Source of the DNA: Firm-04 sp045617625
GTDB taxonomy: Bacteria; Bacillota; Clostridia; Oscillospirales; Ruminococcaceae
Direction: 5' to 3'
Assembly: GCA_045617625.1 (NCBI GenBank)
Contig: JAZLJA010000012.1
Span: 62,001 to 126,000 of the forward strand
DNA: 64,000 nucleotides
Shown here in pieces: positions 1 to 8,676 of this stretch. The notes beneath the pieces were generated by a model, which worked only from the letters and a program-made list of their open reading frames with translations, did not search any database and was not told the DNA's origin. Made by a program: the position numbers and the translations under genes. Numbering within the stretch: the stretch's first letter is position 1; the number at the start of each line of letters is the position of its first letter.

Positions 1-914
1 CGGGTCTGGGTGATATCGCCTGCCGAAACCAGTGACTTGACCTCCGCAAGCAGATCATCCGCTGCCGATTCCAGCCGTACCGTGACGGTATCGCCGTCAG
101 AAAGGCGCAGCTTGGTGTTATCGAACACGCCGACAATATACCATTCGTAGCTGTCAATCAGTTTGCCGATGACATTCGGGTCACGCCCTTCTGCCGTCAT
201 GCCCACATCCGAGACTGCTGCCAGTTCCTCTGCGGAAAGCTGCTCCATGTTCTGCGGGGTCAGCTCCTGCTCGTATCCGTCCACATAGCTGACGAAATAC
301 GCACTTTTGTCGGCAACGATTCTCTGTTCGGGCTCGGTCAGGCGCAGTTCCAGCATCGAGATCTGGTCTTGCAGCGACAAGATCTTCGCGCCGAGATCGT
401 CCTTATTACCCGTGATGCGGTTATAAGTGCTCATCAGAACCGCAAGCTCCTGCTTGGATTCCGCCATAGAGGGAAAATCGCCCAGTTCGCGGAAACGGAG
501 CATTTTCTTATACTGCTCCTCGATCAGCGTGGAAAGATTTGCGGGCTGTGCGTTATCACTGGTGCCCGGATTTTCCACCTTGGTGAGCAAATCAAGGGCT
601 GCCTGCTTTTCCGCGATGCTTCGCCGCAGGTCGATCTGTTCCTCATTCGGATAAATCTCCGCAATGACACTGCCGACACCGAGCTTTGCACCATCCGAAA
701 CGCAATAACGGACTGCACCGCTGCCTGTGTAGCTCTCTGCGGTTTCCGAGCGGACATAGACGCCCTGAAACTGTGACACATCGCTGACCTCTGCATAGAT
801 AGCGGTTTCTGTTTTATAATCCTGATTGAACAAATGGTAGATGATACTGGACGCAAGCACAACGGCGAACAGCAGAACCAGATAGTCCAGTATCCGCGTT
901 GTAATTTCGTTCAT
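1..914 (-). CDS. HlyD-like efflux adaptor/membrane-fusion protein, partial (C-terminus beyond window)
   Basis: About 304 residues are visible and the frame stays open to the window edge. A short N-terminus is followed by one membrane segment (about residues 9-27). Next comes a beta-rich stretch that fits a lipoyl-like half, then a long helical, coiled-coil-prone region (about 85-185) rich in E, K, Q and L. A second beta region begins near residue 240. That order matches Gram-positive HlyD-family adaptor-like proteins, which act outside the membrane with a transporter. The substrate cannot be told. The ATG is 3 bases past the hfq stop, and an AAGGAAG ribosome site lies inside the end of hfq, so the two genes are probably translationally coupled. 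Family assignment is by architecture; no diagnostic motif was found. Confidence 0.6.
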   Translation of the reverse strand, partial: MNEITTRILDYLVLLFAVVLASSIIYHLFNQDYKTETAIYAEVSDVSQFQGVYVRSETAESYTGSGAVRYCVSDGAKLGVGSVIAEIYPNEEQIDLRRSIAEKQAALDLLTKVENPGTSDNAQPANLSTLIEEQYKKMLRFRELGDFPSMAESKQELAVLMSTYNRITGNKDDLGAKILSLQDQISMLELRLTEPEQRIVADKSAYFVSYVDGYEQELTPQNMEQLSAEELAAVSDVGMTAEGRDPNVIGKLIDSYEWYIVGVFDNTKLRLSDGDTVTVRLESAADDLLAEVKSLVSAGDITQT

Positions 915-917
915 GAA

Positions 918-1160
918 TTACTCATCTTCCTTTTCGATTGCATCGAGAATTGCAATCGGGCGGGCGGGCACCAGCGTGGAGATCGCGTGCTTGAACACGA
1001 GCTGCTGTCTGCCCTCGGTTTCCAGAATCACGATATAGGCATCAAAACCGCGGATAATGCCCTTGAACTGATATCCGTTTGTGAGGATAATGGTCAGCGG
1101 CATACGGTCTTTGCGTGCCTGATTCAAAAAAACGTCCTGAAGATTCAAACCTTTCGTCAT
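918..1160 (-). CDS. hfq: RNA chaperone Hfq
   Basis: This 80-residue protein has the Sm fold signature. Residues 8-45 carry the Sm1 region, with Gln8 and the TNGYQFKG strand. The Sm2 motif KHAIST is at residues 57-62. Hfq forms a hexameric ring that pairs small RNAs with mRNAs and binds poly(A)-rich tails. The short acidic tail (EKEDE) is typical of Gram-positive Hfq. It lies downstream of mutL and miaA on the same strand, the order found in many bacteria, and upstream of the HlyD-like gene. The start is an ATG with GAGG about 9 bases before it. Identification is confident. Its physiological weight in Firmicutes is usually smaller than in enterobacteria. Confidence 0.97.
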   Translation of the reverse strand: MTKGLNLQDVFLNQARKDRMPLTIILTNGYQFKGIIRGFDAYIVILETEGRQQLVFKHAISTLVPARPIAILDAIEKEDE

Positions 1161-1288
1161 AAGTCATTGCCTCATTCTTTCATATGTTTCTTGGGGATTC
1201 CAAAGAGGGCTTTTCTGCGGTATTTCTGAACATCTGTTCGCTGTGTGATGCAGAATTATCACAAATCGGCTACTCAATGTCTATTATA

Positions 1289-2248
1289 TCACAGGATACT
1301 GTGACTTTCTATCATTTTTTGGCATTTCTCTAAAATTTCGTCGTTATCACGAATATCATCTCTGAAAATCCAGTTCGTTTGCTCATTTCGACGAAACCAT
1401 GTTCCCTGCCGTTTTGCATATCGGCAAGTCTCCTGCTTGATCGCGGCGACACAGTCGGCAAGGGGCATTTCCCCTTTCAAAAAGGGCAGCAGTTCCTTAT
1501 AGCCGATGGCTGCTGCGGCTGTCTCACGGCGTCTGCCGCTTTCGTATTCGGCACGCACCTCATCCACAAGCCCCTGTTCCAGCATGATATCCACGCGTCT
1601 GCGAATGCGCTCATACTGCAATTCGCGGTCACGAAATCCGATGCCGAACCGTAAAACCTCCCACGGCGGCGGCACTGCACGGCTCTGCCGTGCGTGTTCG
1701 GAAAGCGGAATGCCCGTCAGTTCAAAGACTTCCAGTGCGCGGATGATGCGCCGCAGGTTGTTTTCGTGGAGTTTCGCAGCGGTTTCGGGATCGCAGACAC
1801 GCAGGCGTTCCAGCAAGGCGGTGCGCCCGAGTGTCTCGGATTCCTCCTCCAGCCGCGCCCGAATATCGGGAGACGCAGGAATATCGGGAAACACGATGTG
1901 GTCAAGCAGGCTGTCGATGTATAAGCCCGTGCCGCCCACGACGATCGGCAGTTTGCCGCGTGCATGAACGTCAGCAATGACCTGCTCGGCGCGTGCGGTG
2001 TAATCCGCGACAGAACACGGTGTTTCGGGCGACAACACGCTGATGAGATGGTGCGGGATGCCCTGCATTTCCTCGGCGGTGGGCTTTGCCGTGGCGATGT
2101 CCAGACCCTCGTAAAGCTGCATGGAATCGGCAGAGACCACCTCACCGTCATAAGCTTTTGCAAGCGCGATGCCCAGTGCCGTTTTGCCCGATGCCGTCGC
2201 CCCCACAACAGCGAGAACAGGCGGCTTTTTCTTCGTATTTTCAGTCAT
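1289..2248 (-). CDS. miaA: tRNA dimethylallyltransferase MiaA
   Basis: MiaA transfers a dimethylallyl group to N6 of A37 in tRNAs that read UNN codons. The 319-residue protein has the P-loop GATASGKT (residues 16-23), the DSMQLYEGLDIATAKP region that contacts the substrate base, HHLISV, GGTGLYIDSL, and the C-terminal KRQGTWFRRN motif that binds tRNA. A GTG at 2257 is also in frame. That GTG forms part of an AGGTGA ribosome site placed 6 bases before the ATG at 2248, so I take the ATG as the start. The mutL stop lies just upstream, so the two genes are cotranscribed. Confidence 0.96.
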   Translation of the reverse strand: MTENTKKKPPVLAVVGATASGKTALGIALAKAYDGEVVSADSMQLYEGLDIATAKPTAEEMQGIPHHLISVLSPETPCSVADYTARAEQVIADVHARGKLPIVVGGTGLYIDSLLDHIVFPDIPASPDIRARLEEESETLGRTALLERLRVCDPETAAKLHENNLRRIIRALEVFELTGIPLSEHARQSRAVPPPWEVLRFGIGFRDRELQYERIRRRVDIMLEQGLVDEVRAEYESGRRRETAAAAIGYKELLPFLKGEMPLADCVAAIKQETCRYAKRQGTWFRRNEQTNWIFRDDIRDNDEILEKCQKMIESHSIL

Positions 2249-2266
2249 TTTCGTCACCTGTCGATT

Positions 2267-4327
2267 TCAGACGATGCGCTGGAACTGCTTCTCGATCTTG
2301 TACTTCGAGAGCAAAAACAGCACAGGTCTGCCATGCGGACAATGCCGCACACCGTCGATCTGCCACACCTGCTCGGCAAGCGACTGCAATTCCTCGCGAG
2401 TGGAAAAATCGCCGGAGCGGATCGCGGCTTTGCAGGCAAGTGTGTGAAAATAGTCATCCAGCAAATGGGCGTCAGGCTGCGCCGACTGTGATTTGCAGCA
2501 ATCAGCAAGCTCCTGCACGATGCTGTCCAGATCAAGTTCCGCGCAGGAAAGCGGCACGCCTGTCAGTCTGACCAGCGGCAGTTCATCGAAAACAAACGTA
2601 AATCCGATGCTTTCCAACATTTCCGATTGTTCCTGCAACGCGCTGGATTCGTCACCCGTCAGCAGCAGCACCACGGGGGTCAGCAGCGATTGCCTGTCTT
2701 TGCATTGGCGGCTGCGAAACCGCTCGAACAAAATACGCTCGTGGGCGGCGTGCTTGTCGATCATCACAAACTGATCGCCTGCCTCCGCAAGAATGTAATT
2801 TTCAAACAGTTCGCCAATGACACGGATCGGGCTTGCCTGCAACGCGGATATTTCAGTATCTTCGTTCTTTTCAGGTTCTTTTACGGCAGGCTCTTCAGGG
2901 GCGATGACAGGCTGTGCGTGCAGTGCGGGATACGCCGCGCGCACGATTTCTTCACGCGTTGGCGGTGCATCGGCATCCGACGGGAACGGTGAGAGCGGCG
3001 GCAGATTTTGCACAGTCGGAACGGGCGATTCCACGACGTTTTCAACGCTTTCAACGGGTTTTCCACATTCTTCTGTGGAAAACCGAACTACAGGTTCCGA
3101 AGATGTTGAAACCTCCTGTTTTTCTTGTATCTGCTCATGTTTGAACAACAAGTCAGGGGTGTTGGAATCCTGTCCTGCAACGGGTGCATACCAATCGACC
3201 TTTGGCTTTTTGGGGGTGAATGTCAGCGCACTGTGCGTGACGGCAGGCGCAGGCGCGGCAGGCTGATTTTCCTGCTCCTGCGCGGATTTCGTCGTGTTTT
3301 GCGGCATCTGGAACTCATAGACCAGATGATTGCTCGACAGCGCACTCATCGCGGCAAAGTAAATCGCAGAATATACGCGCTTTTCATCGGAGAACCGCAC
3401 CTCTGCCTTGGTCGGATGCATATTGACATCCACCACACGCGGCGAAATCTGCATTTGCAGCACACACGCAGGGTATTTTCCCGTCATGACAAGCGTCTTG
3501 TATGCTTCCTCGAGCGCACTGAACAGCGTCACCGAACGCACGGCGCGGCCGTTGACGAAAAACAGCTGCATCGCTCGATTTGCCCGCGCATAAAGCGGCT
3601 TGATGACAAATCCATCCACGACAATGCCGCCCTCGTCAGGCGATTCTTCATAATGCACAGGAATCAGATCGTTGGCAAACTGCTTGCCGAAAATCGCGTA
3701 GATGGCGGAAAAAAGCTTTCCGTCGCCGGGGGTGACAAATTCGGTTTTGTTCTCTCGGATCAGCCGAAACGAAATCTCGGGATGCGAAAGCGCAATTTTC
3801 TGAAAGACCGTTGCGGCAGCGTTGCCCTCGGCGGTGTCCTTTTTGAGAAATCCCGCACGGACAGGCACGTTATAAAACAAATCACGCACGACGATCGTGG
3901 TGCCCTCGGGACAGCCGGACTGTTCCAGCGTGACCTCCTCGCCGCCCTCGATGACGTAATGTGTGCCATACGGCGAATCTTTGCGGCGTGTGAGCAATTC
4001 AGTTCGCGAAACCGCACAAACCGATGCCAGTGCCTCGCCGCGAAAGCCAAGCGTGAGGATGCGCTCCAGATCATGCTTTTCCTGAATTTTGCTCGTGGCA
4101 TGACGCAGAAACGCCGTTCGCACCTGCGCAGGAGGAATGCCGCAGCCGTCATCCGTCACACGCAGATACATCACACCGCCGTGCTTCAATTCTGCGGTGA
4201 TGTGTGTCGCACCCGAATCGACCGCGTTTTCGGTCAGTTCTTTCAGCACCGATGCGGGGCGTTCGATCACCTCGCCCGCCGCGATCAGCTCGGAGATATC
4301 CTTCGGCAAAACATGGATTTCAGCCAT
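2267..4327 (-). CDS. mutL: DNA mismatch repair protein MutL
   Basis: The N-terminal GHKL ATPase domain shows ELTENAVDSGA (about residue 30), DDGCGI (about 59) and GFRGEALASV (about 94). A transducer domain follows, then a variable Pro/Glu-rich linker (about 350-480). The C-terminal dimerisation domain carries the metal-binding endonuclease motif of non-E. coli MutL proteins, DKHAAHERILFE at 524-535. ACKAAIRSGD (near 631) and CPHGRP (663-668) complete the nicking site. MutL links MutS mismatch recognition to strand incision. No mutS lies next to it in this window. The length of 686 is normal for Clostridia. Confidence 0.97.
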   Translation of the reverse strand: MAEIHVLPKDISELIAAGEVIERPASVLKELTENAVDSGATHITAELKHGGVMYLRVTDDGCGIPPAQVRTAFLRHATSKIQEKHDLERILTLGFRGEALASVCAVSRTELLTRRKDSPYGTHYVIEGGEEVTLEQSGCPEGTTIVVRDLFYNVPVRAGFLKKDTAEGNAAATVFQKIALSHPEISFRLIRENKTEFVTPGDGKLFSAIYAIFGKQFANDLIPVHYEESPDEGGIVVDGFVIKPLYARANRAMQLFFVNGRAVRSVTLFSALEEAYKTLVMTGKYPACVLQMQISPRVVDVNMHPTKAEVRFSDEKRVYSAIYFAAMSALSSNHLVYEFQMPQNTTKSAQEQENQPAAPAPAVTHSALTFTPKKPKVDWYAPVAGQDSNTPDLLFKHEQIQEKQEVSTSSEPVVRFSTEECGKPVESVENVVESPVPTVQNLPPLSPFPSDADAPPTREEIVRAAYPALHAQPVIAPEEPAVKEPEKNEDTEISALQASPIRVIGELFENYILAEAGDQFVMIDKHAAHERILFERFRSRQCKDRQSLLTPVVLLLTGDESSALQEQSEMLESIGFTFVFDELPLVRLTGVPLSCAELDLDSIVQELADCCKSQSAQPDAHLLDDYFHTLACKAAIRSGDFSTREELQSLAEQVWQIDGVRHCPHGRPVLFLLSKYKIEKQFQRIV

Positions 4328-4361
4328 TGCGTTCTCCTTTCACGAAATAATAATCCCGCAG

Positions 4362-5729
4362 TTACGCGAATTTCTCGACGCACTCGCGGCGAACGAGCTG
4401 TTCCAGATCGGCGGGCAGATGATGGGCGGAATCCCACTCCTGTCCGAACTCCGCAGCGATGTCACGATACTGCGCATAAAGCGGCGATTGCTTATAATTT
4501 TCCAGCAGCAGCGGCAGTTTTCCGCCTGCCTGCTCAATGTTTGCGATTGCCAGACAAAGCGACACATTGACCTCTTTTCGGCTGCCGACGCACTCAAACG
4601 GCTTGTTGGGCAGTGCCCCGCAGAGTTCCTGCAAAACAGGCTCCAGTTCGGGGAGATTGAACATATCCGCGCCCAGCAGCCGTGCGATCTCAGCCTGCGG
4701 CAAAAACGGCGACAGAATCACGCTGACAAACAGACATTTCGCACAGTGCCCGCACCAGCAATCCTTTTTCGCACCGACATTGCAGCTGCGGAACGTCTCG
4801 TGATACACCGTGGGCAGGCTTGCGAAATATCGTGCGATCTGAAACTCGGTGAGCGGACGCAGCAAGCTGAAATACCGCACACCTGCGCGTAAAAAATCAT
4901 GTTCGTAGCGGAAGAAATCCTGCTCAAATTCGTAGCTTTTGGAATACTGGTGGTTGACCTCCTGCGCCGACATCGAAACCGTTGCTTCGCTTGCGGAGGA
5001 TTCATTCGACAGCACCACCGTGTCAAGCCCGTGCAGATACGCCGTCAGCACTGCGGAAAACGCAACGATTGCAGAAAAGGGCGTATGTCCGTTCAAAAAG
5101 CCCTGTTTGTTGCATTCGAGCATATTGGCGTCAAGGGTACGGGAAACTTCGTAAATGCGTTCTTTTCGGATGCCTGCAAGCAGCGCGGCTTTCTCGGAGG
5201 AATCGCGGTGATTGATGAAATAGGCAGACGCATCGGCAAGCTGATCTTTCAGCAGATTCAGCGACACAATGGAATCCTTGCCGCCGCCCACAGGAATCAG
5301 TCTGCCCGAAAGTTTTTTCGGCGAGGGGGTATCGTCAAGCGGCTTGCCCTCGCAGGAAAACTGCATAAATGCGTCAAAATCGGTGTTGATGCCGTTGCGA
5401 TAGAAAAATTCGCCCAGCCCGCCGAAATAAAGCTGTTTCCACCAATTCTGCCACTGTGCGGACAAATCGCCGCAGAGAATGCGCACGGTGGGCGAACAGG
5501 TGATTTTCCAATAGCTGACAAGTTCTGTCATGCCCAGAGAAAAGATCAGACGCTCCACGGTGGCATCAAGAACAGGAGATGTGCAGGGGATCCGCCATGT
5601 CGGGTGAAATTCGCACAAGCCGCCGATCGAAAAATGATACTCGATATGCAGCGCATCAGCGGATGTTTCCACCCGATAGCCATGATATGTGAAAACGGGA
5701 TACTGCGCCCGCAATTCGGAAAAAGTCAT
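4362..5729 (-). CDS. MurL-like PP-loop protein, candidate UDP-MurNAc-L-Ala-L-Glu epimerase
   Basis: This 455-residue protein has a PP-loop-type nucleotide motif, VGGGKDS (147-153). It also has the blocks NGHTPFSAI, LSNESSAS and NHQYSKSYEFE, and near the C-terminus CWCGHCAKC followed by a hydrophobic run, a likely metal-binding cluster. From memory, this set of blocks matches MurL. MurL is the ATP-using epimerase of Xanthomonas and some actinobacteria that converts UDP-MurNAc-L-Ala-L-Glu to the D-Glu form, replacing glutamate racemase in peptidoglycan synthesis. The frame can be extended upstream into the next gene, but the ATG at 5729 with AGAGG 7 bases before it is the natural start. Family membership is likely. 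The reaction in this organism is inferred. Confidence 0.6.
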   Translation of the reverse strand: MTFSELRAQYPVFTYHGYRVETSADALHIEYHFSIGGLCEFHPTWRIPCTSPVLDATVERLIFSLGMTELVSYWKITCSPTVRILCGDLSAQWQNWWKQLYFGGLGEFFYRNGINTDFDAFMQFSCEGKPLDDTPSPKKLSGRLIPVGGGKDSIVSLNLLKDQLADASAYFINHRDSSEKAALLAGIRKERIYEVSRTLDANMLECNKQGFLNGHTPFSAIVAFSAVLTAYLHGLDTVVLSNESSASEATVSMSAQEVNHQYSKSYEFEQDFFRYEHDFLRAGVRYFSLLRPLTEFQIARYFASLPTVYHETFRSCNVGAKKDCWCGHCAKCLFVSVILSPFLPQAEIARLLGADMFNLPELEPVLQELCGALPNKPFECVGSRKEVNVSLCLAIANIEQAGGKLPLLLENYKQSPLYAQYRDIAAEFGQEWDSAHHLPADLEQLVRRECVEKFA

Positions 5730-5839
5730 GCAAAAACCTCTTTCAAAGCCGCATTTTTGCGGAGAATCATACCGTAATATTATAGCACAATCCGCGCTGT
5801 TTGACAAGACATCCGCGCAGATTTTCCGCAGCCTGCGCC

Positions 5840-6646
5840 TCAGAACAGGCAGCGTTCGATTTCCGCACAGTTGCGAAGTTTTCCGATCCATTCCTCGGGA
5901 ATGTCGCCAATCCCGTAAAGAATGCCTGCCAAGCCGCCTGTCAGCGCAGCGATCGTGTCGGTGTCGCCGCCCAGATTGACCGCTGTCAGCACTGCATCCG
6001 CATAGGATTCCGTGTTGACCAGACACCACATCACTGCCGCAAGCGTGTCCACCACATAGCCTGTGGAACGCACCTTTTCAAGCGGCGTCACCTGCATTCG
6101 CTCCGCCCATTCGTGCGGGATCCTGTGCCGTTCGATGATATACCTCGCCACCGCGACATACTGTCGGCAGCAAAGCTTTGAAAGCTCATGCGCATGGGTG
6201 AGTGCCGACACCGCGTTGATCTCATCATCCGTTGCCGCCGTAAACGCAAGCGGCAAAATGCGCATCAGCGAACCGTTGCCGTTGCTGCGGTCATCCTCGG
6301 CACCGCACAAAAATGAGGGCACTCCGCCGCCATAGCGTGCGATCGCCGCGCGGGTCGTCATGCCGATGTCAAACACATGACCGTTGCAGCTGTATTCCGC
6401 ATCCTCTGCCCATCGGTGAAACCGCCGCATCATGTCCTCGGGGTCGATGCATCGCTTTTCCCGAATCGAATCCATCGTGGCAAGCAGCATGGAGGTATCA
6501 TCACTCCATGTGCCCTCGGGTTCGCTCCATGTGCCGCCGCCGATCATGCCGAGACACTGATACGTGCCGCGCTTCTGAAACTCAAACGGAACGCCGAGTG
6601 CATCGCCCACTGCAAAGCCGTACACGGCTTCTTTCAGACATTTCAT
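5840..6646 (-). CDS. ADP-ribosylglycohydrolase family protein (DraG/ARH-like)
   Basis: This family removes ADP-ribose from proteins, nucleic acids or small molecules with a two-Mg active site. The 268-residue protein has GFAVGDALGVPFEF at the N-terminus, the metal-binding WSDDTSML near residue 66, NGSLMRILPLA in the middle, and the second metal motif GGDTDTIAALTGGLAGILYG near the C-terminus. All key acidic residues are present, so it should be active. The ATG at 6646 was chosen because AAAGGAG lies 9 bases upstream; an in-frame upstream extension lacks family homology. No matching ADP-ribosyltransferase is visible nearby, so the substrate is unknown. Confidence 0.9.
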   Translation of the reverse strand: MKCLKEAVYGFAVGDALGVPFEFQKRGTYQCLGMIGGGTWSEPEGTWSDDTSMLLATMDSIREKRCIDPEDMMRRFHRWAEDAEYSCNGHVFDIGMTTRAAIARYGGGVPSFLCGAEDDRSNGNGSLMRILPLAFTAATDDEINAVSALTHAHELSKLCCRQYVAVARYIIERHRIPHEWAERMQVTPLEKVRSTGYVVDTLAAVMWCLVNTESYADAVLTAVNLGGDTDTIAALTGGLAGILYGIGDIPEEWIGKLRNCAEIERCLF

Positions 6647-6826
6647 CCTGCATTGCTCCTTTGTGATACGTACTCTGACCGCATCATTCTCATTGTCTGC
6701 CGATATCCAGATGCATTTCGGCATCCGAAACGGAAAGCGTCTCGTCGATGTGCTGTTCACGTTTCACGCCGAGTTTCTCTGCCGCCGCACGCTTCACGGC
6801 TTTTTTCGGCTTTTCTCCCATATGCT

Positions 6827-7021
6827 TCACGAAAGCATGGGCAGAACACGCGTGATCAGCAGGGAAATGCCGCAGATGACCACTGCCGCCAGAATGATCT
6901 TGCCCACAATGTGACGAATCAGCCGCTTGCCGAAGATAATCAGCACGATCGCGCCGATGATGACCACTGCCGTCTCGGAAATTGCGAAATAATCGCTCAG
7001 TTTTGATACCGTTTCCTGCAT
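6827..7021 (-). CDS. small single-pass membrane protein of unknown function
   Basis: The predicted product has 64 residues. A polar N-terminus is followed by two hydrophobic runs (about residues 18-31 and 42-60) around a basic KRLIRH patch, consistent with one or two membrane segments. A good ribosome site, GGAGGG, lies 7 bases before the ATG. The gene follows the zinc ABC permease by 70 bases on the same strand and may be the last gene of that operon. I recognise no family. The longer overlapping frame here has no such site and lacks coding character. Confidence 0.55.
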   Translation of the reverse strand: MQETVSKLSDYFAISETAVVIIGAIVLIIFGKRLIRHIVGKIILAAVVICGISLLITRVLPMLS

Positions 7022-7091
7022 AATGTGTCCCTCCGTTCAATCTCGTTCAAATGCATAAAGCTTCTTCTCAAAACAGGTTACATTGCCGCTG

Positions 7092-7916
7092 TCACCTTCC
7101 ACGCAAAGCCGAAATCGCGGTTGCGATCAAAAACGCCGCAAGATTCGTGACGATCACACTTGCACCCACCTGCGTGTCCAACCACAGCGATAGAAACAGC
7201 CCGAGCAGAAAACAGCTCACCGACACGATCACAGAAGTCAGCACCACGCGCCGAAAACTCTTGCAGATGCGCATGGCAGTCACGGCAGGGAAGATCATCA
7301 GGCTGGAGATGAGCAGTGCGCCCATCATCATCATGCCCAGCACGATCGTCACAGCCGTCAGCACCGCGATCAGCAGATTGTAAAAGCGGACATTCAAACC
7401 CGTTGCCTGCGCGAAATTCTCATCAAAGGTCACTGCAAAGATCTTGTCGTAAAACAGCAGATACACAAGCAGCACGCAAACGCTCAGCACCACGCTCAGA
7501 ATCACATCGGCACGGTTCATGGAGAGAATGCTGCCGAACATATAATCGCTGACATCCGTGGTGAGATGCGCCTTTGAGGAAACCAGAATGCCGATCGCCA
7601 GTGCGGAAGTGGAAAACATGGCGATAGCTGTATCGCTGCGTGCGCTGCCGCTTTCGGAAAGCCGCAGAAGAATATAGGCGGCGACAATGACCACGGGAAT
7701 CGTCACCTGCATGGGTGCCCAGCCCATCACCACGGCAACACACAGCGTACCATATCCCACATGGGAAAGCCCGTCGCCGATCATCGAGCAGCGTTTCAGC
7801 ACCAGCGAGACGCCAAGCAGGCTCGAACAAAGGCTGACCGCCACGCCTGCGATCAGGGCAGGCAGCAAGATCACCGCGACAAATTCAGGCGTGAGAATTG
7901 CAGAAAGATCCGTCAT
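7092..7916 (-). CDS. znuB: metal ABC transporter permease (ZnuB/AdcB type)
   Basis: This 274-residue permease has eight or more hydrophobic segments. The ABC-3 family hallmarks are present: GVSLVLKRCSMIGDGLSHVGYG near residue 35, where the ATPase docks, and a MMMGALLISSLMIFPA segment near residue 200. It forms the membrane channel for divalent metal import, most likely zinc given its neighbours. Its start overlaps the ATPase gene by 4 bases (ATGA), a sign of translational coupling. The binding protein and ATPase lie directly upstream, and a Fur/Zur-type regulator heads the cluster. Manganese or iron remain formally possible. Confidence 0.92.
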   Translation of the reverse strand: MTDLSAILTPEFVAVILLPALIAGVAVSLCSSLLGVSLVLKRCSMIGDGLSHVGYGTLCVAVVMGWAPMQVTIPVVIVAAYILLRLSESGSARSDTAIAMFSTSALAIGILVSSKAHLTTDVSDYMFGSILSMNRADVILSVVLSVCVLLVYLLFYDKIFAVTFDENFAQATGLNVRFYNLLIAVLTAVTIVLGMMMMGALLISSLMIFPAVTAMRICKSFRRVVLTSVIVSVSCFLLGLFLSLWLDTQVGASVIVTNLAAFLIATAISALRGR

Positions 7917-8674
7917 GCCTGTGCCGCCTCCTCTCCGTGATGATGCGTACAGCTTTCTCCGCCCTCGGAATGTCCGGATGCATCGAGAAAATGCCGCCCC
8001 ACGCTGCTCTGCACATAATCCTCACAGGTGCCGAAAAAGCTTTCGCCCTTGCCGATGTGCAGAATTTTTTTCGCATGGCGCACCGCACATTCCACATCAT
8101 GCGTCACCATGATGATCGTAATACCGTGTTCTTCATGGATATGCCGCAGAATGCCGTATAATTCGGTGGTCACAACGGGGTCAAGCCCTGTCACGGGTTC
8201 GTCGAGCAGGAGCAGCTTTTTCGTGGCGCACAATGCTCTTGCCAGCAGCACGCGCTGCTGCTGCCCGCCCGACAGTTCGCGGTAACAGCGTTTGGCAAGC
8301 GGCGTGATGCCGAGACAATCCATCTGCTCGGCTGCACGTTTTTTATCGGCACTCGTATAAAACGGGTGCAGCCCCCGACTGTTCAGACAGCCTGACAGCA
8401 CCACTTCCTGCACCGATGCAGGAAAATCACGCTGAATCTGACTTTGCTGCGGCAGATACCCGATCTCCGAGCGTCTGAGCCCATCGCCAAGCAAGAGCCT
8501 GCCCGCGTCAACAGGTTTCAGCCCCAGCAGACATTTCATCAGCGTACTTTTGCCTGAGCCGTTTTCGCCCACAATGCAGAGATAATCTCCCTGCTCCACG
8601 GCAAAGCTCAGATTTTGCATCACCGTCAGCGATTCATACCGCAGCGTGATGTTTTCACAGGTCAAAAGTGCCAT
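7913..8674 (-). CDS. znuC: metal ABC transporter ATP-binding protein (ZnuC/AdcC type)
   Basis: This is a 253-residue ABC ATPase. Walker A is GENGSGKST (36-44). The Q-loop lies in LPQQSQIQRDFP, the signature is LSGGQQQR, Walker B is LLLLDEP, and the switch histidine is in VTHD. It powers zinc uptake with the adjacent permease and binding protein. The last residues are His-rich (CTHHHGEEA), as seen in several ATPases of zinc systems. The gene sits 2 bases after the binding-protein stop and overlaps the permease start by 4 bases, so the three genes form one transcription unit. Confidence 0.94.
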   Translation of the reverse strand: MALLTCENITLRYESLTVMQNLSFAVEQGDYLCIVGENGSGKSTLMKCLLGLKPVDAGRLLLGDGLRRSEIGYLPQQSQIQRDFPASVQEVVLSGCLNSRGLHPFYTSADKKRAAEQMDCLGITPLAKRCYRELSGGQQQRVLLARALCATKKLLLLDEPVTGLDPVVTTELYGILRHIHEEHGITIIMVTHDVECAVRHAKKILHIGKGESFFGTCEDYVQSSVGRHFLDASGHSEGGESCTHHHGEEAAQA

Positions 8675-8676
8675 GT

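Noticed and set aside
3125..4570. 481-codon plus-strand frame across mutL and the MurL-like gene
   Set aside because: Arg/His/Cys-rich composition, crosses two clear genes, no ribosome site.
5730..6029. 100-codon N-terminal extension of the MurL-like gene
   Set aside because: It overlaps the ADP-ribosylglycohydrolase gene in another frame and has biased, Arg-rich content. The ATG at 5729 has a ribosome site.
6690..7040. 116-codon minus-strand frame overlapping the small membrane gene
   Set aside because: His/Arg/Asp-rich shadow frame. The 64-residue frame has the ribosome site and a membrane-protein composition.
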